A DNA stretch of 64,000 nt from Orthonyx spaldingii (Eukaryota > Chordata > Aves > Passeriformes > Orthonychidae): the NCBI GenBank assembly GCA_013397795.1, contig VZTJ01000075.1, positions 1 through 64,000 on the forward strand, read 5' to 3'. Under the pieces are notes generated by a model. That model was not told the origin of the DNA. It searched no databases and worked only from the letters and a program-made list of their open reading frames with translations. The position numbers and the translations under genes were made by a program. Of this stretch, positions 50,030 through 61,000 are shown piece after piece; positions within the stretch are counted from its first letter, which is position 1, and each line of letters starts with the position of its first letter.

Positions 50030-50313
50030 GGTGAGGTCATCGCAGCCGGCCGCGCTTTTATTTCGGCGCGGTCGCCGCGGCGACGAGGGGAGAAACAAAA
50101 CACGGAGTTCAGCACAGCGAAGTTTCCTGGCTGCAGGGGCTCATTTTTCTTCATGAGCTGGCTTTGGGAGGCAGCGGAGCGGCCGCTGATGGAAACTCAA
50201 ACGTCTTTCCCGCTCCCCTGTCTGCTCCCCCGTCTCTCTGCGCAGCAATGGAGATAAAGGTTACACATCTGGTTCGGATCTGCTCTGTTTAACAAAAAAA
50301 AANNNNNNNNNNN

Positions 50314-50359
<46 letters not shown>

Positions 50360-50600
50360 AAAAAAAAAGCAGTGCTCCTGCTGTCCCATAAATCATCCCG
50401 CAGCTGGAGCGCACTCGCAGCTCTCGCCGGGGCTGTTTATCCCGCCATGTCCCGCTGAGCTGCGGGGTTTGCTTTTGGGAAGGCTGCGCTTCCAGAGAGC
50501 TGCCCGCTGCCATTTTGAGTGATTCCCGGCTGCTGGGCAAGACCTGAGGAGTTTAAAGTTATCATGGATTAGAGTTTTGGGATTTAAAGCCACCCGGGAT
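50030..50600. promoter_or_regulatory. CpG-rich patch with an assembly gap
   Basis: CpG-dense clusters flank a long A homopolymer: gcggtcgccgcggcgacgag at about 50070-50090, gcggagcggccgctgatgg near 50174, and ctgcgggg/gctgcgcttcc at 50460-50492. Neighbouring intergenic DNA has few CpGs. It may be an orphan CpG island; no start site can be assigned. Confidence 0.4.
50293..50368. repeat. A homopolymer with an 11-N gap (50303-50313)
   Basis: A-run flanks the N block on both sides and then decays to agaaaaaaaag. The true length is unknown. Confidence 0.95.
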
Positions 50601-51654
50601 GCTCAGCTCACAGGAGTGGCGCTTGCTTGCAGTGAGCTCCCTGCCAGGTGCTGCTCCCCAGGAGCAACCATTCTGCCCCAAAAAAGCCTATGGGGCTGTG
50701 AAACATAGGCAGAAAGCAATTGAGCACCTAGGAAAAATATGGATCTTCCAAATCCCCTTCTCCCAGCTTATCATCTCCGTCTTACTCAGAGGTTTAATGA
50801 TTTTGGGGTTGGGAGTTGCAGTATTTCCATCCCGCAAGCAGAATACCCCTGACCAAGGAAATGCCCACACTTCTGTCCCAGTTATCTGAAGATCCCTTGC
50901 TGCAGGCTCAGCTGCTCCAAGTTTATCTGCATCTCTGCTGAGGCACTTGGCTACAGTCCTAATTTCCAGGAATGCCCAGCATGGAAGATGTCGTTTTCCT
51001 TGAACTCCTGACCTTGCAGTGTAAACACTGGCCGTGTAGGGCATTGCTGGAAAACGCAGGAAGGATCTGGGCAGGTACATGTGAACATCTATAGACTTCT
51101 ATACTGGCTTCTTTTACTGATGTAATAAATTTAATACCGGCTAATAAAATGTGTCAGAGCCACTTTGCCTCTCCTTGTAAAGGTCTCCCTAGAAGGCTGT
51201 GATTAAATGCAAAGTTGCAGCATTGAGGGAACCTAACCAAGCCTTAAATGCTGATGCTGTCCTAAATTTAAGGGTCTGGTTTCAATGCTTAACTCTAGGA
51301 CACATGCTGCTCTTCATTTTTATGACACCACTGGTACCATAAGAGGTTATGTCTGTGCTCTGGTGTTGAACTCTGCAGTTTTCACCAGCAGGCTCATAGC
51401 TCCCTGGCCTCCAAGGGCAGCACAGTCATGCAAAACCCTCTGGATTTCAACTGGAGAAAGTGAAAGATTTGGGAGTGACTGTAATAGTTAGTCCCAGGGA
51501 CTGTCCACTATCACTCTTTAAGGAGGAGGTGTGGGTGCAGGAGGGGATGTAGGATTTTGTGGCTTCTTCTGGGCAGCCTGACTGTGAAATACTCCATGAG
51601 GAAGGTCCCTGGTAAAATAAGGGCTGGGGGCTCTGCTGATTGTACCTCGCCCAA
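50601..51654. other. Intergenic, no gene seen
   Basis: Unique sequence with no repeat or exon recognised. Confidence 0.5.
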
Positions 51655-51960
51655 CTCCCTTCAGGACCTGAAGGGAGAATACAAGAAAGATGTAGTGACA
51701 GAATGAGGGGGAATGAATACAAACTGAAAGAGAATAGGTTTGGATTGGATATTAGGAAGAAACTCTTCCCTGTGAGGGTGTGGAGGCCCTGGCACAGGTT
51801 GCCCAGAGAAGCTGTGGATCCCTGCAAGTGTCCAAGGCCAGGCTGGGCGTGGCTTGGAGCACCCTGGGATAGCGGAAGGTGTCCCTGCACATGGCAGGGG
51901 GTGGCACAAGATGAGCTTTAAGGTCCCTTCCAACCCAGACCATCCTGCAGTTCTTTGGGA
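51655..51960 (+). mobile_element. CR1 LINE 3' portion
   Basis: Sense CR1: aggacctgaagggagaatac, ggattggatattaggaagaa, actcttccctgtgagggtgt, ggccctggcacaggttgccc and aaggtcccttccaacccaga. A short internal deletion removes the segment after 'gaagctgtgg'. Confidence 0.95.
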
Positions 51961-52319
51961 CAGAATTAGCACTCAGATTTGAAGACAAAGCATTAAATTC
52001 AAGGCTCACTTGGACTTTATGCAGGTCCCCAAGGCAGGGTCAATTTAACCTGTATCAGCTCTGTGAAGGTTTCCGTGATGCAATCCTGGAAAACTCCGGA
52101 GATTTAGAGCAATTCCAGTGGCACTCTTTTACTTCACCACGTGTCCTCAGCCTGAGGGGAAATTCCAGGCTGGAGTCTGGCTTTTATAGCGTTGCTATCC
52201 CCCTCCTGGGCAGGGGTGTAAGACTGAGGCAGCACCTTTTGAAGCAAGGCCAGGAGCATTTCTGATGCAGGAGGTAATGCCTACAGAAGAAATCGTGCTT
52301 AAAGAGGGGTCTGAGGCCA

Positions 52320-53220
52320 CCCCAAAAGCAGCAGGGCGCGGCTCTCGGGGCTCCCCGCCGGCAGCCGGGAGCGGAGCGCGGTGCTCGGGCCAGGCCGGGC
52401 TATTTTTACTGCCGGTCTGGTCCCGCAGCCACGCTGGCAGATGCGCTCCCAGCTGCAGATGCCTTCCATGTGCAGCCCCTCGTGGCCGCTGGCCGGGGGC
52501 CCGGGGCGTAACGCGCTTCCTTACAAGGCTCGGGAGGCGCCTGCAACGCCCCGGGGATGGGAGGGGATCGGGGGCCCCTTGCCGGGGGCCCCTTCCCGGG
52601 GGCCCCTTCCCGAGCTTCCGTCTCCCCCCGGCGCGCCGTGAAATCCCGGGCTGCGCCCTGGCATCCTGGAGGGTTGCACGGGCCACGGAAAGCAGCTTTC
52701 CCGGGAAACGGAGGCGGCGCAGGCATCGGGAAGACCTCTCCCGTGCTGCAGAGGGGTGGGAGGACGGAGGATTGGATCACTTTAACCTAAGTGCAGCTTT
52801 TAAACCCCGTGAGAGCAAAGGGGAGCTTGGCCATGCCCGGTGCACGGTGAGATGCAGGGCAGGCTCCTGTGTCCCTCGGAACCGCTGCAAGAGCCAGTTA
52901 CAATAATAAATAAATAACATTTTCCCGTTCTCCTTTTTTAATGAAGCCCTTGTGGTCTGCTGGGGGAAGGTGCCAAATAAACAGCGCAGCTTCCCCGGCG
53001 CAGCTGCCACGGCTTGGCTCAGCCCCAGGCGAGCTGTCCCCTGTCCCCACGCAAGTGGCTCGGTGCTGACGGGACGTTTTGGGATGTGGGCCGCTCCTCG
53101 TGCCGAGAATGGGATGCCTGAACTGTAAATCCCCACGAGGACAAAGCCCAGAGCAGCCCTGCGAGCTCTTCTTGCCCCCTGGACAAGTCAGGGTGAGGCC
53201 CTCGGAACCCTGTGGATCAT
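52320..53220. promoter_or_regulatory. CpG island, candidate promoter of an unannotated transcript
   Basis: Dense CpG, strongest at 52330-52760 (cagggcgcggctctcggggc, ccgggagcggagcgcggtgc, cggggcgtaacgcgcttcct), thinning towards 53220. It lies about 1.0-1.9 kb beyond the COL6A3 poly(A) site and is the strongest CpG cluster in the window. No gene is assignable on either strand. Confidence 0.55.
52569..52610. repeat. 14-bp GC-rich tandem repeat, 3 copies
   Basis: Unit cgggggccccttsc at 52569, 52583 and 52597; each contains the palindrome GGGGCCCC. It sits within the CpG island. Confidence 0.93.
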
Positions 53221-53917
53221 GTGCAGCGCTGAACAGGCAGCCTGAGGTGTCAGACCAGCTTAATTTAGTCTTGCAAATGGTGTCGCGGAGGGCAAATCCT
53301 CCTCCTGGGAGGTGCTTCCAAAGGCATCCTTGGCGTGTGTGCGACACATGTGCAACATCTCCTGTCGTGGCCCATGGGGACCCACCTGAAGCGCTTCAGA
53401 ACGGAGCAGGACAGCACCAGGTTGTCTTCTCCTCGTCACAGTCCCATCCTGACCCATGCAAGGACACCTGGAGAAGCCCTTAATTGTAAGGGTGTCCTTC
53501 CCAAGATTTAACCAATGCAACCCAGTCCTCCAGAAGTCAAAACCCTCTCTCTCCCTGTGGACCTGCCCTGCTTTTGGTGTTCCAGCTGCCCCCTTCATGG
53601 CATGTGCCTGCAAGGCTCCACTTTTCCTTCCAGGCACCTCCAGCAGGCCATGGGAAGTGCTATCGAGCCCTGCCTGTGGACAACAACGGAGGCTCAGGGA
53701 AATTGAGGACATCAGCCCCACAGCCCAGAGCTGCCCCGTGCCCTGGGGTGGCCACTTTCATCTGCTTTGTGCTTTCATGGGGGATTTTTGAAGGGGCAGG
53801 GAAATGTGCATTGTTTCTGAGAATTTTAGCTTCCTTGGGTGAGCTCAGAGAAGGACAGAAAGGGTAAAAATCATGGCTATGGACAGCAAAGGACACAGAT
53901 GAAAATACTTATGTGGT
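53221..53917. other. Intergenic, no gene seen
   Basis: Unique GC-rich sequence between the CpG island and a CR1 fragment. Overlapping frames of 100-150 codons on both strands reflect a low stop density, not a gene. Confidence 0.5.
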
Positions 53918-54080
53918 CATTGAGTCACACAGGTTGGAAGGGACACCCAGGGCTGACTGAGGCCAAGTTGCTCCGTGCTATGTCCAGCTGAGTTTAAATT
54001 CTTTCAGGATGGAGATCTCACAACCAAGGCATCTCTGTCTCCACCTTTCTCCAAGCTGGAAATCTCCAGGTTGCCAGCTG
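53918..54080 (-). mobile_element. CR1-like fragment, diverged
   Basis: Antisense start tcattgagtcacacaggttg followed by gaagggacacccagggctga. Its right edge is unclear. It lies just beyond the COL6A3 cleavage site. Confidence 0.65.
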
Positions 54081-54234
54081 CCTGTCAGTGCTGTCCCCCG
54101 GAATACCCACACTACACCTACCCTCCCTTTGAGCCCTGCCCCACCCCACCCAAATAATGGCTTCCAGACCCTGGAAAATGACTCTATTGATACCCACCGT
54201 GGCTTTAACAAAGACAAACCCATGAGTTTCTCAA

Positions 54235-55070
54235 AACCTCCATTAGAATTTATTTAAAAGTTCTTTGTATAGACTTCCTGACACAGAATCCACAATAAAA
54301 ATAAAATTCCCCTCCCTCCCACTGCTCTCCCCTCCCCAGATTGCTTTGCTTTGTATTTTGTAAAACATACAACAGCAGAAGAATGCCAGAGGCATCCTAC
54401 ACCACAATTTAAGGATTTGTTAACTGAGGCCTTGGTCCCAGCAGTGCATTTGCATTCGGAAACTTTGCTTCCTTTTCCTTGCTAGTTCGGTTGGCCACGT
54501 GTGGTACAAATGCATACAAGAGATTTAGCCTGAGATCTAATCCAGCAAAAGGAGAAAAAAAAAATAAAAATAAAAGAGGAAGAGTGAAAATGGAACCACT
54601 TGTTTATCAGAATCAGCCACTCTCTTACACAAAGGCTTCCCCTGTACAGTTACGCTCAGTTATGAGAAGGATAAAAGCAAGCAGGTAACAAGTTGCAGTG
54701 AAATTATTACGATTCTTTCTTTTTTTTTTGACTCATTTTTATGGTGCCTTAGATAGGCAAACTGCCAGAATTGGGGGGGAAAAAAGGCTAGTTTAGAGAC
54801 ATGTTGAGAGACAATAACAATCTGCACTTAGGTAAATATTTGGCAATGTTGAAGCTATAAAATATAACCCGGGCACATGTAGCACTCAGTCCACAAACAG
54901 TTTAGCACCATATTGATAGGTCATGCAGCAAAACCCTCTCCTCGGGGCTTGCTTGGGAGTTAAAAGCATGAAATATTACAGTGCAAGGTCGTCTATACCC
55001 TTAGCTTCTATAGGGGCAAGGTGGCAATGGCGATGCTGTCTCAGAGGTATGTGCTGGCCAGCCCCTGGCT
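54235..55070 (-). other. COL6A3: COL6A3 3' UTR
   Basis: About 830 bp follow the stop codon on the minus strand with no coding potential. The segment is AT-rich with runs of T and A, and ends just after an AATAAA hexamer. A G-rich stretch (GGGGAGGGGAGAGC, rc of 54327-54340) lies about 80 bp before the signal. The 3' limit is set about 15 bp past the hexamer and is an estimate. Confidence 0.75.
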
Positions 55071-58000
55071 CTATGTCCCTATCGTCGTCACCACGCCGGG
55101 GTTGATGGTACCTGGTGGAGAAAGAGGCAATAATAAGGTTTGGATGCAAGACACTGAGGGAAGACAAATGAGGTAATTGCCAGGGCTTGCTGAGGAGTCC
55201 AACCCCATGCAGCAGAGTGGGAATGCCAGGGATTTGGCCGAGTCCCTCTTACCAGGGATGCAGAGTTTTTCACATTCTTTCTGCGTGTTGAACCTGTTCT
55301 CGTTGCCGCCGCAGCTGCCATACCAGAAGCGGGCGCAGCTCTTGGTCTCGGGGTCGTAGTACCACTTCAGCACAAAGTTCCTGCAGGTGCCCTCGTCCTT
55401 CTGCAGCCGGCAGATATCCATGACTGCGGAAAAAAGCAGGAGCAACAGTGGTCAGTGGCATGCCTGAGTGAAGAACAGCCTTTTCTGAGTGTATCTGCAG
55501 GGCAGGGCTGGAATGCAAGCTCTGAAAGGGCATCCACAGCACAGACTGTGCACATCTCCTGTGACTAAATCCCATCTCTTTCTCTGCAAAGAGAAGCTCT
55601 TTCCCTGGAGGTCACCAGCCCTGGTGCACAAGTCCTCGTCCATGTTGCTGCCATGCATCCAGGAGCGATGAAGGAAGAGTGTTGCATGGCAGTGGTTGTC
55701 TGCAAATCCCTTGGAGCTGTAGGAAATGAGCTGACAGGTCTCAGAACTGGGAGAGGACTGGCTGGGCTGCAAGGGAAGAATTATTGGCACCGTCATTTTC
55801 CCACTAAAATGACAGACTTCCTCTGAAAAGAGAAATCTTCCATGTGAAGATGCTTCTGGACCTACCACACACTGCCCATGGCATCTTGCATCCCTTGCTG
55901 GACAAGCGGGGAACAAAATAACAAAGCACTTGGATGTGGCAAAATGAAATCGCCAAATAACTTTTTAAAAATAAAATTTTAGAAGTATCTGATGTTAGCC
56001 ACTGATTTACCATCAGGTCACAAACATCCCTTCACACAGGGATGCAGAAGGAGCTCGTGCCACCTCTGCTCAGCACAGCATAAACACCACAGATAAGGGG
56101 GAGTCAGAAATCAGTATTGACCTTCCAGTTCAGCTTTTTTGTAGGGCTCCTGCAGCCAAAAGCTTCCCCATGCCTTAGGCAGGCTCTTTGCCTTTTTTAT
56201 AAATTCAGATTTCCTTTTCCAAAGTTCATCTCCCTTCTTTCCCACCTTCCAAAACACTGAAATCCAGCCGATGTGAACATAGGAATGACTCTACCCCAAA
56301 CCCCACAGAGGAACCAAATCCAAACACTAATCAAAACAGAAGTGTTTTGTTTGTTTTTTTGCATATATAACCTAATTTTCTCCTCTTTCCATCTGAAATG
56401 AAACAAAAGCTTATCCAAAAATTTCCAAGAATTGATGTACAGCAACAGCTAGGGAGTTAAAATGTTTTTTAAGGTGTGGCAGGTTCAAAAGATGGGGACA
56501 GCTGGGGTTTTAATTCATCTCATGGAGAAAATGTGCCTGGGCTCCTCAGTTACACTTAACAGTTACTTTTGTCGTGGTGAAAAAATGAATCACAACCAAA
56601 AAATAGAACTGTAGAATCATTAAGGTTGGAAGAATCCCCTAAGACCCTTGAGCTCAACCATTACCCCAGCACTGCCAAGCCCACCAGTAAACCATGCCTC
56701 AAGTTCCACATCTACACATGAAAAATAGACATAAAAAGTCAATAATTAAAGGGGATCACAGCATTTAAAAGTCTTCAAATGGGAAGTGGGTCTGGTGCAT
56801 GGTTTTGCACCCAAAGTGCCTTAAGGTTTGGGAGCTCAACTCATTTCTCAGTGGTGCACCTGCTATGGGCTGAACCCAGAGCCAGAGCCACCACCCAGCA
56901 CCTTAAAAGGTGAGCTGCATTGCACTCCTCTGTCTATTTTCCATGTGGATTCAAGCTCTGGCTTTGCAGAAAATGAAAATGGAATAAAGTGAGCAGAGCA
57001 CGGCAGGCAGAGACCTAAGCATCCCTCCAGGGCCCCTCAGCTGCTTTTCTTGACTCTGTGCCCAGGGCAGAGTGGTGCCAAGTTGATGAAATATCACTTT
57101 AGCCTCAGCAACAGTTGCTGGAAACATCATCAAGGCATGTGACAATGATCAGAGGGGGCTGGCCTGTGGGACAGGGCTCGCAGAAACACACGGCCACTGG
57201 AGAAAACCTCATAAGGGAGGCTTCCCTGTTCTCTGAGGGTGGAATCCTGCTGTGGAGTGAAACTGCAGGTTCCTGCACAAGTTGTGCACTGCTTCCTCCG
57301 GCAGCAAAGTCCTCAAACTACAGCCAGAGGATCTGTGATGCCCATTGGCATCCCCAAAGCACCTTGAAATCCACTTCTGCCACCCGAGACATCTCTGTGG
57401 CTGGTGGTGGCCACCCCCTCCTTGCCTCTACACCTCTGCAGGGCTGCCAGTGACAAAAATTCCCAAGCGTGATTGAAGGATCCTAAATGAAATCTAACAA
57501 AGTCAAATGGGGTGGAAGGGTCTGTAATTTGCCTTTTCAAACCCTGTCATGCCCCTGCAAGGACTAAAGCCCTGCCTTTAGGTACCAGAGCTGTCTTCAC
57601 TCCTTGGTTTCCCTCCCAGCTCCACAAAGGGCCCTGCAACACCTCTGGGAGGGGGAGGCTGCTCTGATAAGGAAGATTTGCTGGGCTCTGTTACCATCCC
57701 AACCCCTTGCTGAACCAACACAGGTGATTTCAAGCCTCTTCTCTCTTCCCAGGTTTTGAAGAGTTTTGCAAACATAACTCACCCCTTAACCTCAGAAACT
57801 CCTTGAGGAGAGGAGGGCATTGCCATTTTCCTGTGGGCTCCTCCCTCAACCTTGACTTTTATCTTTTGGTGATGGAGGAAAATGTCTCCATGCAATACCC
57901 GAGCCCCACAGAGTCACTTTGCATCAGGCGTTCTGCTTACAGGCAATGAAATGTTGGGAATTCTGTTTTTCAGCAGAGTGGTGCCACTTTTTGGTCACAC

Positions 58001-61000
58001 AGAGGCAGCACAAACTGGTTTGGGACTGTGCCATACTCCAGTTCAGCAATCCCAAGTCTCTCATGAGATCCAGTGAGCTTTGCCACTCAGATTGTGCCAA
58101 CACAGCATGTCCTGGTGGGACAACACACATGCAAAGTGACTTGCTCATGCAAAGCAGATGGAAGGGCATGGTCATGTGAAGGAGCAAGTGAAACTAAGTC
58201 TGTACTACTTTTGATCTGAGGTTGGACAGGCTTGGATGCATGCTGTGAAATGGTCAAGGTGAAAGAATGGGTTTGCTTGGTTCGTGATGATTAATTTTTT
58301 TTTTTTTCGAGAGTGTTACCTGATGGTAATGTTTTCTCAAGGGGTGGCTGCTGCATGGCTTTCTCAGCTGCTGCTGGAGGAGGAAAAAGCGCATGGGTTT
58401 GGATTTTGAACGGTGTTTTCTCCCTGATCCAAACATCATTTGACAATAAGATAAAATGCAAAAGGGTGAATCCTCATGGGGTACTTACATGGCTTTAAGC
58501 ATTTGTTATTGCACTCAGCTTCGGTCTCAAATCTATTGCCATTACCTCCGCAGCCACCATACCAACCCTGGCTGCAGAACTTGTGTTTGGAGTCAAAGAA
58601 CCACACAATCTGATAGTCCTTGCACTGCATGCCCATGTCAAAGTCCAGCAAGCAAGGGTCTGGCCAATCTGCATGGCAAAAGGTGCAAAGGTTAAGTGAC
58701 TCTGAGAGGGTTAAAAGCTGAAAAAGCAAAGAGATTGAAAAGGGGAAATGAAGGGAAAATATAGCCTGGTTCAGGACTGGTGGCATTTCCCTCTCTTATG
58801 TTTTGTCTTGCTGGATGCAAACCTTCCCCAGCCTCCGGCTTACCTCTCCTTGCTCTTGGTTTTGTCACAGATCCAAACCCCAAATCCTTGGAGCAACATA
58901 GTGGGAGCCCCTTACTCCCCATGGGTGCACTCAGGACTGAGCCCTCACACAAATCCCCCCCCTCTGTTTCCAAAGCTATTTGTCTCGGCAGTAACTTCTA
59001 ATCCTTAAGTATGTTTATTCTAACTGCAAGTTGCACCTGGTATATGTGAAGGCTCAATGAAGATTTAAACATACATTCCTTTCCTGCCCGAAAAATTATA
59101 ATTTAGGTTCAAATCCCAGAGTTTTTACTAGCTATGCGGGGCCATCCATGCTATTTTACCTATATAAGGAAGGCTTTCCTCCAAGGTCTCATGGAAGATT
59201 TACACATGAGTCTCTCCCATGTACTCGAGCAGGCTCAGCTAAACCCATCCCCAATCCCCTGCCCTCTTTAATGTCTTTATCCTGTTGAAAACTTTCAGAT
59301 TAACATCCTTGGGGAATGCTTCCTGCAAATTACTGGCTGCCATAAATCCTCGGGCAGGGGCATTTGCTGCAAGTGGGTCGGCAAGAGGAGCTGAGATGGA
59401 GAGGTCTGTGTGGAAGTGCAGAGCTAGCACACAGCACATCCATTTTCCTTGGAGCAGGAGAAGCCTGCTCCAAAGTTTCCCAAGAGGTGGCACACGAGGG
59501 GTTAAACAAGGGGTTAGATAAAGCCACCAGTGCTTGTCACCTGGGGAACAAGGCTTCTGAGGGGATGTCAGTGCCAGGGAGAGAAGCCAAATGAGCGGGA
59601 ACACATGGGAAGGGAAGGATTATGGGTCATGCAGGAAGGCAGAAATGAGTTTGTCCAGCACAAGCCCTTGGCCCCTTTGCTGCACAAAGCTCCAGTGGTG
59701 CCACCAGCCAGGCATGAACGAGATCCATACTCATCCCACTCAACACCAGCAGCCAGAGCTCAGCAGCAGCTCCACAACTCCTGGCTGAACACACTGAGCA
59801 GCAGCATTTCCCCTGTGCTCTCAGACCACTTCATGAAGAAAATGAGCCACAGTGCAATCAAAATGTTTAAAGGAAAATATGAGAGCGATGATTCAGGGAT
59901 GAGTTTTGGATGACAGATCCATTGTTGGCTTGCCTGCAGCGGCTGTGCCGCTTGATGAAGGCTGAGAGCCCTTCCAGGTCCTTGGAGGAGGGGTTGTGAC
60001 ACTGATGGTACCACTGAGTGTGACAGCAGCGACGTGATGAGCGTGCTGTCGCCCAAAGCGGTGAAATGACGTGTGAACGGCTACGGTGATTGTGGGTTAT
60101 TAACACAGGGTCAGCCACAGAGTAGGGGCTGACAGGTCACTCGTTAGGAGCTTACTGCATACACCACCCATGGCAGAGACACAGGGGATGGGCAGATGGC
60201 TGAAACTGGAGAGAGGCTACCAATTAGCCTAATTTATGCAAATGTTGGACTGTAACTCCCCTTCAATCCCTGGCTGTTGGGCCATAGAATGGTTTGAGTC
60301 GGAAGGGGCCTTAGATAATTTCATTCCATGGGCAAGAACACCTTCCACTCGAACAGGGTGCTCCAAGCCCCGTCCAGCCTGGCCAAGCACCTGTTGGGAG
60401 CTGTGTGTTAAACCAAGGAGCCAAGACCTGGGTTTTGCCCCAAATGGGGAGAGAGGGAGCAAGGAAGCCTCAGGTGATGTTCTGCATCCACACCTACATC
60501 TACACATGTCGAGAGAACATGGGGCACAGCTTGTCTCTGAAGAGTGGCCAGCGTTTAGGTCATGGCTCATCTCCTATCCTTATGAAGGGAACAGCGCCTG
60601 GTTTGAGCTCTCCAGGAAGACTATAGCAACTTCAAGGGTTCTGGATCTCTCATGGGACAGAGATTCCAATGCAGGGCTCAGACCCGTATGGTAAAGGATG
60701 TCATCAAGGCCATGATTAGTTGGGTCTGCATAGCCAAGGACTTGCAGATCCTTTGGTCTTAGTGGGACTGTGGGAGCCCCCAGCCCAGCAATCCCCCCAT
60801 GGCTCCCACTCACCACTCTCAGGCCCTTCCAGTGGCTCAGTGTTGAGCATCATGTTGGCCAGGGACACCTGGGGCTGCGCCGGGCTCTCTGTGGAGGAGA
60901 GGCAGAGGGTCACTCAAGGGGAAGGGCATCAGCAGCAGCACCCTCAGTACAATCATAAACAAACTCCCTGGCCCCAGCTCCAGAGCAGGAGCCAGGTCTG

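Noticed and set aside
52400..52408. MEF2-like ctattttta in the CpG island
   Set aside because: Near-match only (flanking base off consensus); single site carries no weight without chromatin data.
52265..52906. 213-codon plus-strand frame in the CpG island
   Set aside because: High GC lowers stop frequency; several overlapping frames on both strands are similarly long and low-complexity Arg/Pro/Gly-rich.
55452..55916. Cys-rich 154-codon minus frame between the two Kunitz exons, checked as a possible third Kunitz
   Set aside because: Cysteine spacing does not fit and the YGGC/NxF blocks are absent.
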